NCBI GenBank assembly: GCA_039621445.1
Contig: CP154955.1
Coordinates: 61,411,564 to 61,475,563 of the forward strand
From: Euglena gracilis
Taxonomy: Eukaryota; Euglenida; Euglenophyceae; Euglenales
Direction: 5' to 3'
Length of the DNA: 64,000 nucleotides
The position numbers and the translations under genes were made by a program. The notes below the pieces were generated by a model. The model was not told the DNA's origin. It did not search any database and worked only from the letters and a program-made list of their open reading frames with translations. Shown here piece by piece: positions 10,769-20,085 of this stretch (position 1 is its first letter; every line of letters begins with the position of its first letter).

Positions 10769-11128
10769 CAGGGGTTTTCTTGAGCCGGAGGGGAGCCTCC
10801 CCCCGGGGTGGTCCAGCCAGCCAGCGCTTTTTTCCCAGCCAGCCCCTCCCAGCCGCTGCGGACCCCCCCCCCCGGGAGGCCCGCTGAAATAAAGTTCGGG
10901 TGGGGCCGAGAATTTTTTTTTAAAAAACAGGGTCAAAAATGGCATTTTTTGGGGTGGTTTTTGGGTCTTTTACCTAATTTTGGCTGAAAAATGCCAACCC
11001 CAGGTGGATTTGGGCTTTTTTGGGGCATTTTGTGTCTCCCCTAGGGGGGATCCAGCACCTGTTTTCCAGCCAGCACCTGTTTCCAGCCGGCCCGCGGGCC
11101 CCCCCGGGGGTCCTTAAAACAACCCCTG
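10769..11128. mobile_element. hAT-like MITE with perfect 8-bp target duplication
   Basis: It starts CAGGGGTTTTCTTGAGCC and ends TCCTTAAAACAACCCCTG. It is flanked on both sides by GTGTGAAC (10761-10768 and 11129-11136). In copy 2 (53712-54072) the right end reads CCTTAAAGCAACCCCTG, so the two copies differ at the AG that could act as a splice acceptor. Confidence 0.88.
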
Positions 11129-11658
11129 GTGTGAACGTTGTTCACGCATTTCTCTGTCCGATGCTAAGGTGCTAAAGGCATTCTGTGGCTCCACTTTTTT
11201 TGAATTAGGCCAAAGTTGGGCCTGAATCCAGCCTACATTCCTCAAAAAGCCAATGCTAATCCATTACCAGCCTAACCCTCAGCCAATACCCACCCCGCCA
11301 CAAAATTTCACCAAAGAAATGTTTGTACAGACACATACACACCACACACAGCACACACAAAGCAAACACCTCGGACAGGGTTCGAGATAGGCAGTGTGTC
11401 TGGCTTTGGGCACCCCCCCCCCCCATTTGACCACAGGGGAACCCGGGACCCCTCCACCGGTCAAATACAATTTATTTGATGGGTCAAATAAATTTTTAAG
11501 GTAAATTCAAGTTATTTCCTGGCAATTTTTGGCAATTTTTACAAAATTTTTAATTTGAAAAATGTGCCCACAAAGGATTTGGGGTCGATTTTGGAGGGGG
11601 AATTTCGGCCTGGCGGGCATTTCTTTTAGTTTTTAGTTTTGGCCGCGCCACTGTTCAG
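11129..11658. other. Non-coding interval
   Basis: A short CA-rich tract (11335-11370) and AT-rich sequence with a TTTATTTGA direct repeat near 11468-11490. No exon seen. Confidence 0.6.
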
Positions 11659-11781
11659 GTGCGGGGTGTCCGACCCCCCCCCCCCTGCATTGAACCCTCC
11701 CTCGGAACACGGGGGGCTGCCTCCAGCGATCCGGTGGTTGCCATGAAGCCGAAGGGGTTTGGGGGCCCCAAGAAGAAGTAG
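11659..11781 (+). CDS. 3'-terminal exon with basic C-terminus (copy 1)
   Basis: Acceptor CACTGTTCAG precedes 11659. The frame is open through a C12 run (four Pro codons) and continues CIEPSLGTRGAASS, then PVVAMKPKGFGGPKKK and a TAG. Phase 0 start matches the phase 0 end of the exon at 10278. The lysine-rich KGFGGPKKK end suggests a basic tail, but the protein is not recognised. In copy 2 (54600-54721) the C-run is C11, which would break this frame; the acceptor might instead lie inside the C tract. Confidence 0.55.
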   Translation: MRGVRPPPPCIEPSLGTRGAASSDPVVAMKPKGFGGPKKK

Positions 11782-12499
11782 CCCGGCCGCCCCCCCCCCC
11801 CGCTCCGCCGCCCTCCGCTTCCACCAAGGCAGGGGCAGTGGGCAGGAGGGAATGAGGCGATGCAGCCACTGGCCTTGGGGGGGAATGGAACGGGGGACAT
11901 CGGTGCGAGGGAAATTCTGCACGAAATTCCGCCTGGTGTGTCCTTGCTTGCAAACGTGGTGGATGCATCCCAGGATTCCGCTTCATCGAGGCAACTAAGC
12001 ACTAAGGCACTAAGGTACCTCGTAAAGGTTTTGCAGCAGTGTGCCGTTAAGGCTTTTGCGCCGGACTGCATGCCCGAACCTTTATTTTCCCGTAACTCCC
12101 CACCTGGCCCGTTTTGGGCCTTTTGGGGGGGGGGCAAAGATCGAGAAACACAAAATCTCTCAAAAATGAAACAAAGTCAAGCAAAGTATCTGGAGGCCTA
12201 AATTGATGCCCTATCTAATGTTCTTTTTGACGTCCCGCAACTTCCCGACTGGCTCAAGATATGGACAATTTTACGCCCCAAAACAGCGCTGCAGGCTTCC
12301 GACTCAAAAAAAAAATGGCCGTTTTTGTTGCTGGCCCCCCCCCAAAAAAGCGATTCCCCCAAAATTCCTCACAGTAGGCAATCAGGCCACCTGGCTGTCA
12401 GGCCGGGCCAGGTAAGGCGGCGGAGCCGACGCGGGCATGTTGCTTTTGGAAGCAAAGAGCTCGGCACTAATCAAAGCCTGGTAACCATGGGAGTGGTGC

Positions 12500-13075
12500 T
12501 TGGATAAGGCTGTTGCTCAGACAAGAGGGGTTTGGTGGCAATGTGCCGGTGGACTCTGGGACGGGTGCGCGAATAGCGCTTTTTGAGCTGGACGATGCAG
12601 CGAGTGTGCCAACCATACCCAATTGAGGGTTTTGCTGTACGGAACGCAATTGTGCACAGTTATTCTGTCGCGATTTTCACCTCTGACAAACAAAAGAGGT
12701 TATGGCTTCCATTTCGGTATCACGACTTTTGTTTTGTCGGTGTATTCTAACTCTGCATTTTGGGTGGTACCATCGTCCACTGCAGGAAACATGTTCAGGG
12801 CTTCGGTGCGCCTCCACACGGCACCTGTGCCGATTTGCTCTTGGTTTTCTTTTGATTTTTGCATCCGGCAGTCAGATCTTTGGGGACCCTCGCACCGCGC
12901 GTCCATTTGGGTGCCAACCAGCCAGTTCTGGGTGCATTCAGAGGAACGTCCATGTCGCAATCCCCCCTGAATCAGGTATCTCCTGCTGGCATCCGCGCGA
13001 CAGCTCCAACTCCATCCTCTCCGCACGATATCGGGTTTTTGGTGCGTTGGCACATTTTTCTCAGAATTGATTCCA
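12500..13075 (+). pseudogene. Possible coding remnant broken by a 1-nt deletion in copy 1
   Basis: In copy 2 one plus frame is open from 55525 to 56013 (about 160 codons). In copy 1 the same frame is broken near 12690, where GACAAACAAAAGAGG replaces GACAAAAAAAAGGAGG. Two substitutions near 12830 (CGA/CGC and GCT/GCC) are synonymous in this frame, which weakly supports coding. A competing minus ORF (12700-13101) covers the same stretch. No family recognised. Confidence 0.3.
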
Positions 13076-13390
13076 ATTGGTTCTGATTGCTCGTGCACCA
13101 TGCTTTCTCAACCTTGCTTCCCATTGTTCCCATTTCCCCCCCATTTTTACATTTTTCCCGGCAAGAACAGTTCTATGGCAACAGAGCCGTCGGTCGTCCC
13201 ACCCTCCGATGCACGCAATATGGCATTGTGCACTGCATGCTGGCTTGCTGTTGCACAATGTAAGGCACACCCATGGACCTCACTGCTTCACATCATTTTG
13301 GGGGCGGTGACCGCTGAACAACCTATCTCGTGCTGCTTTTGTTTTGCACAGTTCCCTGTCAAGATCTACCCGGCCAGCCAACCTGCCAGT

Positions 13391-13589
13391 ATCCCCCCCC
13401 CCGGGAAACTGTGATGCCCAAGAAGCTGTCGGGTCCCACCTGGAAAACTGTCTGGGTCCAACTTGTCAGCATGGGAAGTTGTCAGGTTCGTTTTGCTGGC
13501 CAAACTGCAGGGTCGTTCCCTTGAAATGCGGTCCCTGGTGCCGGCCGACGGAAAACTGTCAGGTGACAGTTTCCCGGAGGGGGGGGGGT
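13391..13589. mobile_element. GGGAAACTGTC inverted-repeat element (copy 1)
   Basis: C-run plus GGGAAACTGT at the left, and GGTGACAGTTTCCC plus G-run at the right, form inverted termini. Internal direct motifs GAAACTGTC and GGAAGTTGTCAGG recur. Other copies: 41064-41205, 46169-46302, 47710-47830 and 56346-56537 (duplicated block); a one-ended fragment lies near 43905-43945. Confidence 0.8.
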
Positions 13590-13697
13590 GTAGATATGGT
13601 CCAAAATCCCCCCTTTGGCGATTTTGGTAATTCAAGGCAGTTTGCAAAAAAAAAACGTCTGAATGAGGGAAATCGCCCGACAAGGACAACTCCCCAC

Positions 13698-14004
13698 CAG
13701 GCCGTATTTTAGTCGGATGCCGACCCCACCCCGGGGGGGGGTGCCTTCCTGGGCAGCACTCCAAGGCACTCCAAATCCGACCCCCCCTGGGGGGGGGGGT
13801 AGGGCACACGGCCAAAAGTGCCCCAGCACAACCCCGGCGCCAAAGGCGCCGGGGAGCCCAAAATGGCCTATTTTCGAAGGAATGTGCCTGGGCACAGGCC
13901 GAAATTCGACCCCCCTGGGGGGGGGGAGTGCCTGCCTGGGCAGGCACTCACAGGCACTCCGGACTTCCCCCTCTCCCCCCCGGGGTTGGTAACAAAACAG
14001 CCTG
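13698..14004. mobile_element. hAT-like MITE (CAGGCCGTATTTTAG subfamily)
   Basis: It starts CAGGCCGTATTTTAGTCGG and ends TTGGTAACAAAACAGCCTG. Flanks CTCCCCAC and CTCCCCAG match at 7 of 8. A second member is at 36702-37015. The interior has a GGCGCC palindrome and repeated GGCAGGCACTC. The copy-2 counterpart is near 56650-56960. Confidence 0.8.
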
Positions 14005-14023
14005 CTCCCCAGCAGGCACCTGC

Positions 14024-14168
14024 GGCCGACCAGGGCCGACCAGGGCCGACCAGGGCCGACCAGGGCCGACTATGATTTTCAGGACCCCCGTAGGTGGGGG
14101 TTCCGACCAGGGCCGACCAGGGCCGACCAGGGCCGACCAGGGCCGACCAGGGCCGACCAGGGCCGACT
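14024..14168. repeat. 10-bp minisatellite GGCCGACCAG
   Basis: Head-to-tail GGCCGACCAG units in two blocks, split by a short near-palindrome GGACCCCCGTAGGTGGGGG. The copy-2 array is at about 56972-57116, with one unit carrying a substitution. Confidence 0.95.
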
Positions 14169-14239
14169 TGCATGTGGTTGGCCGACCGAAGGGGAATGGA
14201 TGAAGAAATTCGGCAGCTTTCCCTCTGGAACAAGCACCT

Positions 14240-14285
14240 CTGATGATGCTGGGCGATGCAGGGCGATGCAGGGCGATGCGGGGAT
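14240..14285. repeat. 10-bp minisatellite GGGCGATGCA, short array
   Basis: Four units GATGCTGGGC / GATGCAGGGC. A longer array of the same unit lies at 15025-15212. Confidence 0.9.
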
Positions 14286-14397
14286 TTTTTTTTTGGATTT
14301 TTTGGATGCGGGGATTTTGGATGGCTGAAGTGGGGTTCATATTTGGGCCCATACTGCTGGGTACACCTCTGTTGTCTCGTCCCTCCCTCCCCTGCAG

Positions 14398-14502
14398 ACC
14401 ACTCCAGCCTGCCCTTCATGTCGGCCCGTGCCTCTGCCTCTGATGCCGTGGTGGACCTCTCCGTCCCCCTCTGGGAGGTGTGTGACTCCCCTGGAGCCGA
14501 AG
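14398..14502 (+). CDS. Internal exon, unrecognised (copy 1)
   Basis: A classic acceptor (pyrimidine tract, CTGCAG) ends at 14397 and donor GTATCG follows 14502. The phase-1 frame is open and encodes HSSLPFMSARASASDAVV then DLSVPLWEVCDSPGAE, with GC-rich third positions. A second frame is also open, so the frame is a preference. Copy 2 (57346-57450) is identical in length. Confidence 0.5.
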
Positions 14503-15024
14503 GTATCGTGCCCCTGCTGCATACCTGCGTACAGCCTCCACATTGGTGCTGTGTTCCTCCCTGGCTCGTCTGGCCTTCCCTGAGTGACTCCCTGGAGTGG
14601 ATGCTCCAGTGGGAGAGGGAGGTTATGGGGGAATCTTAAGTTGTGGGATAAACGGGCGACTGTGGTCGCGGTTGTAGGCATGTGCATGATCATGTGCATC
14701 CGTGGATGCTTGTGGGGCATGTGAATCCGAGGATGCTTGTAGGGGTGCGCATACTGTGCACCCCTGATTGTTGGATGCTAGGATTGGCATCCAACGAGCC
14801 GCGAATTTAATACACAAAGTCGCGAGTTGGGTGTCGAGGAAGGTTGGCTGGAGGCCAAGAAGCGGGACCCCCACCGTGACTGACTCTGTGCTTCCCTGTC
14901 TGCTGCATGCTCTTTTGTAGTGTGGCCAATGCAAAGTGTGAGCAATGAGGATTTTGTGTGGATGTGCCTGATGGTTGCCTGGGGGTTTACTGTAAGGTTG
15001 CCTAGGGCACCATTGGATGCCGCT
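14503..15024. other. Non-coding interval, CATGTGCAT-rich
   Basis: Moderately GC sequence with GTGGATGCTTGT repeats near 14690-14740. ORFs cross it on both strands with no splice or composition support. Confidence 0.5.
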
Positions 15025-15212
15025 AGGGCAATGCAGGGCGATGCAGGGCGATGCAGGGCGATGCGGGCCGCAACGGGGTGGGTGACCGAAGGTGCTTGAT
15101 GCTGGGCGATGCTGGGTGATGCTGGATTTTTGGTGACCAGAGGTGGGGTTCCGATGCTGGGCGATGCTGGGCGATGCAGGGTGTTGCTGGGCGATGCTGG
15201 GTGATGCTGGCA
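15025..15212. repeat. 10-bp minisatellite GGGCGATGCW
   Basis: Two arrays of GGGCGATGCA and GGGCGATGCT units, separated by a GGTGACCGAAGGTGC spacer. The copy-2 equivalent is near 57975-58160. Confidence 0.9.
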
Positions 15213-15612
15213 TTTTTTTGTATGTTTTGAAGAACTAAACCCATTTTTTGGATAATTTTCTCACAAATCTCCAGTTTTACACCCATTTTGGCCATTATGG
15301 ACCAGTTTTTGCTAATTTGGGGGCTATTTGTCACTGATTTGGCAAATATTGGGCTAATTTGGGTCAATCTGAGCATTTTTTATGGCATTGTGGCCATTTT
15401 GCGCCCTTTTGGTAATTTTGGGTCATTTTTCACAATCTTTTGTGGACTTTGTTGGCGTTTTTGGGTAATTTTTGGTTATTTCAAGCCATTTTAGGTCATT
15501 TTGGTTGCTTTTGGGGAGCCAATGGAGGCCTTATGGGGCACTTCCTTTTGATCTTGGCAAGACAATTCAGAAAATCATTGCATCCCTTCACATTTTTTCT
15601 GTGAAGGATACC

Positions 15613-15722
15613 CCCACCTATGGCCGACTATTTGCCGACCAGGGCCGACCAGGGCCGACCAGGGCCGACCAGGGCCGACCAGGGCCGACCAGAGCACCAA
15701 AATGGGAAGTGACCATAGGTGC
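15613..15722. mobile_element. Inverted-repeat unit with a 10-bp GGCCGACCAG array as body
   Basis: CACCTATGG at the left and CCATAGGTG at the right flank six GGCCGACCAG units. The same architecture (CACCTATAG...CTATAGGTG around a 10-bp array) occurs at 19581-19762, so this may be an element type. Copy 2 near 58563-58672. Confidence 0.55.
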
Positions 15723-16515
15723 CTGCTCCCCAGGAACATCCCAAGGTCCAAGGGCCACGCCGACGGCCTTTCCGTCAGTTTCAGTCAGTCAACCGGGGCC
15801 AAACATTCAAAAGTTGAAAAACCCCTTCGTTGACCCTTTGGATGGATGGCCCGAGTGTGCCGGACACTTCCCCCCCCCCCCCCCCCCCCAAGTCACACTG
15901 AGCATTCAGTTGCCTTCCCAGAAAGGCACCGCACGGGGTGGGGCAGATCGGGTGTTTTGGACGATTTCGGCGGGTTTTGGGGTCTTCCTTCTGATCAAAT
16001 AATATTTGGGATTATCTTTTTTTGCCTTTTTTTTGCCCGTTTTTTTAAAAAAAAATTGAAACGAATGAAAACCCTGTTTTTTTTTAAAAAAAAAGGGCCA
16101 GCTGTGCTTGGCACGGCAGCTGAGCCATAGCCAATGAAATTTTTTTCGGAAAGTTTCGGCTCCTTGCCGTGGCTGACCCCCCCCCCCCTGGGTGGTCCGA
16201 CTCCCTCGCACAGCAAAATGGGGACCCCCCCCGGTGGCCGAGGGTCCTCGTCAGATGTGGCGAAGCCTCCAGGGATGCGGTCCCCGTGACCCCCCCCATA
16301 ACCTGCAAAACGAACCTTTTTTTGTGGGTCGAGTAAAAACATGCCCACAATGACCCAAAAAAAGCCCTCCTGTGCCAAAAATGCAAGGGGATGGCCTGGT
16401 TTTTGGTCCCCGAAGAAGGCCGCTTTCTCCAATGACCCCCCCCCCATGACCTGCTCCATCTGCAAAACCATTACCAGGTTTTGTGCCGAGCTTTTCACCT
16501 GCGTGACAGTGCCAG

Positions 16516-16638
16516 GGGACGGCAGTTGTTTGAGGCATATGTGGTGGCAGCCTGGCAAGACTATGATGGACCTGGGCGTGTGTGTACCGCCCATGCTGCG
16601 AACGCAGACGCCGGTGGGATCCCACGCCGTGCATATGC
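16516..16638 (+). CDS. Internal exon, possible Helitron-like fragment (copy 1)
   Basis: Acceptor CAGTGCCAG ends at 16515 and a strong donor GTGAGCAT follows 16638. The frame (1-nt start) encodes GRQLFEAYVVAAWQDYD and then an Ala-rich tail ending RRAY. The GRxLFxxYxVxxW pattern recalls the Helitron helicase-like N-terminal region, but no other Helitron motif or terminus was found, so this is tentative. Copy 2 is 59470-59592 and unchanged in length. Confidence 0.4.
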
Positions 16639-16662
16639 GTGAGCATACTCCCCCACCGACAG

Positions 16663-17015
16663 GTGAGGCTGTGATTGTCCCGCCTGGGAAAACGAGAACC
16701 TTTGCTCGCCCGCCCTCGCCGCCGCGAATGCCGCCGCGCGAGCCGCCAGTGGAGCAATTCGTCTCGCAGTACGCCACACGTGCGGATAACCCGCACGGCG
16801 CGCGTGTACTCCCAGCCGGACAGTCCAACGTACCCCCTGGGGCGTACGTCCAACACATGTTTGCGCACTGGATGCCACATGCACCGACGGTCACCCCTGC
16901 CCCTGGCGATGAGCCACGGCGGCAGGTGGAGCCCATAGTGGTGGAGGATGAACCTCCCCACCGTGCGGCAGCCGGATCTCCCAGTGCACCTCCTACCCAG
17001 ACCAACGGCCCGGTG
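16663..17015 (+). CDS. Possible Pro/Ala-rich exon (copy 1)
   Basis: After CCACCGACAG the frame EAVIVPPGKTRTFARP continues about 115 codons through VEQFVSQYATRADN and PPGAYVQHMFAHW to a Pro-rich acidic end, then a G-run. GC is much higher than around it. The same CAG/GTGAGG junction could instead be a donor, and minus-strand ORFs also span it. Copy 2 is at about 59617-59970. Confidence 0.35.
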
Positions 17016-17729
17016 GGGGGGGGGTTGCATGGTGGCCGGGCTTTCAGTTGCAGGGGAATCAAAATACCGTTACTCAGGGCTTTTTTCAAGGGCTTCAATT
17101 TCAAGTCCCCAGTGATTTCTTTTGATTCCCGAGATATTTTGAGTTTTCGTTTTTCTTTGGACCCCGAAATGGCCCAAAAGCGTTAACGATCAAAGTCAAC
17201 CCTTGGCCAAAATGCAGTATTTGGAGTCCATCCATAAAATGGCCATAAATCAGGCTTGCCGTGGAGACAGGGAAATCAAAATACCGTTGGGAATTTGAAG
17301 GGCTTCATTTCAGGTCGTCCGACATTTCCTTTGATTCTGTTTCACTTTGCCAGATGTTTTTTAAAAAATTCACTTTTTTTCACTTTTTCCTTTCTCTATT
17401 TTTTATTCTCTTCCTAACATATGTCTCCAAAAAAACCACAAAATGGCCAATTTGGGCAGGTTGGGCAATTAACAGCCATTTTGAAGGTCAGCGATTAACC
17501 ATGATTAATTGAGGGTCTGGCATTGATATAACAAATTTCGATAACCATGAGTTTCCCTCGATTAATTTTGATTAACCATCACAAAATCAAATGCAATATA
17601 TATGTATATATGTATATGGCAGGTCCCAACTATATGCCCCCCCCCCGGGGGGCATATAGTTGGATCAGGGGGTCCCCATTTTTTTTTGCCATTATTGATG
17701 GAATAGGGTTAGGCCCTAACTGCCCTAAG

Positions 17730-17799
17730 GCAAAAACTGCACGGTGATGGAATGGGGTTAGGGCCCAACCCTATTCCATCACCGTGCAGTTTTTGCAGG
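17730..17799. repeat. Long hairpin (arms about 33 nt)
   Basis: GCAAAAACTGCACGGTGATG at the left is matched by CATCACCGTGCAGTTTTTGC at the right, with GGAATGGGGTTAGGG / CCCAACCCTATTCC between them (few mismatches). It would extrude as a near-continuous stem. Copy 2 near 60684-60753. Confidence 0.9.
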
Positions 17800-18139
17800 T
17801 TTTTTTTGCAGTTTTCACGTTTTGGGTTTTTTGCAGCTTTTTTGCAGTTTTTTGCAGTTTTTTGCAGTTTTTTTGCAGCTTTTTTTCTGAAGAAAAAAAA
17901 CTGCACACATTTTTTGAAGTTTTTTTTATTCCGGTTTTGAGGAAATTTGAGGTGTCTGTTTTTTTGGTGTTGGATTATATGTTTGAAGGGTGTTTCTCAA
18001 GAAAAAAGCATCATCTGTTCATGAATTGTGTTGTCTGCAGTTATCCCACCAATTGTCTTGCCCCCAACTGTCTTGCCAACTGCCTTACCTCTCAATACAA
18101 CAGAGATTGGTGTAGCCACCATTCCAAAAAGCAGATTGT

Positions 18140-18518
18140 TTCGATGACAAGGCCACAATTACTCCCCAACCAAAATTGCCCCATCTCCAGCCCGCGGTGA
18201 CAGATATCACGATGCTTATTTTGGCAAGCGTCATTTGCACATTCTTGAGCAGATTCAATTATTTATGTTGGGATTCCTAGGGACTAAATACAAAAAAATT
18301 TTGTGCAAATTTTGGTTGAAGTTGGAGTTGAGGATTTCTAAATTCGTGGTGCCGCAAAGGAGCACAAGCTTCTGAAGAAGAAGATTGGGACTTGCCCCAA
18401 GCATTGTGGCCAAATGTCACGCAAGCTAAATGCTTCAAAGAGGAAGAAGTTCTTTCTCGTTTGCAAGAAATTCCCAGGTTGTAGATTATTTGGCAATCCC
18501 CTAAGGACAATGTTCAAA
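18140..18518 (+). pseudogene. Degraded ORF with C4 zinc-finger-like motif
   Basis: One frame runs from about 18140 (SPARGDRYHDAYFGKRHL, then a hydrophobic LFMLGFLG and basic tail) to a stop near 18373. The next frame, from 18360 to 18518, encodes GTCPKHCGQMSRKL and KKFFLVCKKFPGCRLFGN. The C-x3-CG...FxxCxxFPxCR arrangement resembles topoisomerase-type C4 zinc fingers. A single frameshift would join both parts. It lies inside the TIR element at 17597. Copy 2 (finger at 61302-61460) has V to I in the finger and A to V and I to N upstream. Confidence 0.4.
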
Positions 18519-19580
18519 GTTTGTCTAGTTTGTGGTGGTTGTTGTAGTTTTTTTTTCATCGTGACATGGGGGAATTTCACCAGGTGATGGACCGAAACTT
18601 CCAAACTAAAGATCCCCTGCAAGAAATGAAAGCATTGAAAATTTCTGTGTATGGGTAAATGTGCATTTTTCCCATGTTTAGAAAGGAAACCGTTTGGCAT
18701 CTTTGTGGGCATGGTTGGTACCATTTTTGGAACAGGAATACCGGTGTGACCCGGCATCCAAACACATGATTTCAGTGCATGAAAAACTATCACAGTGCAC
18801 CCTGATTGATTGCTTCCATTTTTGTCGTCATCAGCTCCAAAGTTGTGCAAAAAAAGTTAGTGAATTGGGGCGTGCTCATGTGGTCGCAATTTACATTGTT
18901 TTGCATATGCACACCATTTCGGCTTGTTTATTGTTGTTTATTGTTGAAGTGCATTTTTGCAGTTTTTTTTGCAGTTTTTTGCAGTGCAGTTTTTGACCGG
19001 CCCGTGTGCAGTTTCTCCCCCCCCTGGTTAGGGTTAGGAGTTTGGCCTAACTTTAGGCCTAACTTGCACACCTAACACTAATCTAGACGTTAGGCCTAAA
19101 GTTTAGGTCTAACTCCTAACCCTGATCCTATTCCATCAAATGATCCAAAATTTTTCCCCGACCCCCCTGATCCAACTGTAGCCCCCCCCAGGGGACCTGC
19201 ATGTGTGTGTATATGTATATATAGATATAGATATAGAGTTGGTGTTTCCCTGCCAATAATAATGACCTCGAATGTATTCTCATTTTTTATCCTACAAGTG
19301 AAAACAAGAAAAGTTATACTGAAAATACCCCTTTTTTCTTTGCCCCTCATTTCACACATATATTTCCGCCTTTGTGACCTCCCCTGCGACCCCCCCCCCC
19401 TATGACTCCTGTGACCCCCCCATTGACCCCACTCCCATCCTGGTGGGTGGGGGGGTCCGACCCCCCCCCCAACAGGCCTTCCTGCATTTCCGGGGGCACT
19501 GATTTTTTGGCCAAAGTTTCCCTCCGGCGCCTTCAGCGCCAGAAGGAATTTTGCCTTCCGCGGGTGCTGTGGTGGGCAAG

Positions 19581-19762
19581 CACCTATAGCTAAAATGGCC
19601 TAAAATGGCCTAAAATGGCCTAAAATGGCCTAAAACGGCCTAAAATGACTTTTGGACCCCCTATAGGTGGGGGTCCCTAAAATGGCCTAAAATGGCCTAA
19701 AATGGCCTAAAATGGCCAAAAATGGCCAAAAATGGGTAGATTTTTGGGCTTGACTATAGGTG
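19581..19762. mobile_element. Inverted-repeat unit with a 10-bp TAAAATGGCC array as body
   Basis: AAGCACCTATAG at the left and CTATAGGTGCTT at the right are exact inverted repeats. Between them are about 12 TAAAATGGCC units split by the near-palindrome GGACCCCCTATAGGTGGGGG. Copy 2 at about 62523-62707. Confidence 0.75.
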
Positions 19763-19987
19763 CTTGGTGGTGGGGGGGGGGGCACCCCCCATCGTCGGTG
19801 GCTCAGCCCCGCACCAGGCCTTCCATTTTTTTTGGGAAAGCAACCTTGAGGACTGTCCCGGTCGGGTACTGGGGGGTCCGGGACCCCCTCCCCAACGAAG
19901 TCAACCGAACCGGGAAGGGGGCGGCGGGGTCCCAAAATGAAGTCCACAGGATTGCTTCCCCTCCGTGGCCCCGACCCACCCCAACAG

Positions 19988-20077
19988 ACTGTTTCACGAA
20001 GAATTTTGCGTTCCTGTTCACTCGCGGAACGAAACCGTCCAAGAGGGCTCACTCGACTACAACGTCAGGCATTGGTC
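19988..20077 (+). CDS. Exon of an unrecognised gene, 5' of an element-derived intron (copy 1)
   Basis: Acceptor CACCCCAACAG ends at 19987. The frame (1-nt start) encodes LFHEEFCVPVHSRNE and VQEGSLDYNVRHW, ending with two bases of a codon at 20077. The next bases are GTTGAAGG, the target duplication of the MITE at 20086. Another frame starting ATG at 19937 is also open to the same point. Copy 2 has E to K in that second frame only. No family recognised. Confidence 0.4.
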
Positions 20078-20085
20078 GTTGAAGG

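Larger units (their letters stand above)
17597..19235. mobile_element. TIR element inserted in a (TA/TG)n tract, with telomere-like inner repeats (copy 1)
   Basis: Left end GGCAGGTCCCAACTATATGCC (17618 on), C/G tract, then ATAGTTGGATCAGGGGGTC. The right side is GACCCCCCTGATCCAACTGTAG, C/G tract, GGGGACCTGC (to about 19200), in inverted orientation. Both ends sit in TATATGTATA sequence. Inside are inverted GGAATAGGGTTAGG / CCTAACCCTATTCC blocks, TGCAGTTTTTT repeats and a degraded coding stretch. A shorter relative is at 29422-29920. Confidence 0.75.

Noticed and set aside
11360-11400. tRNA T-loop-like GGGTTCGAGAT
   Set aside because: No acceptor stem, D-arm or anticodon arm can be built around it.
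14024-14168. CRISPR-like regular repeats
   Set aside because: Ten-base units are directly adjacent with no spacers, and the sequence is eukaryotic; it is a minisatellite.
15995-17104. 369-aa minus ORF (and 59037-59984 minus)
   Set aside because: It crosses homopolymers and several repeats, has no splice support and no recognised domain. The plus strand has an exon with good splice sites at 16516-16638.
18338-18850. 170-aa minus ORF in the TA-flanked element
   Set aside because: It is open in both copies, but the overlapping plus strand shows a zinc-finger-like motif. Composition is AT-rich without codon structure, so I could not support it.
19020-19140. TTAGGG / CCTAACC motifs as a telomere
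   Set aside because: Motifs are few, inverted, mixed with TTAGGCC and inside an element with TIRs; not a terminal array.
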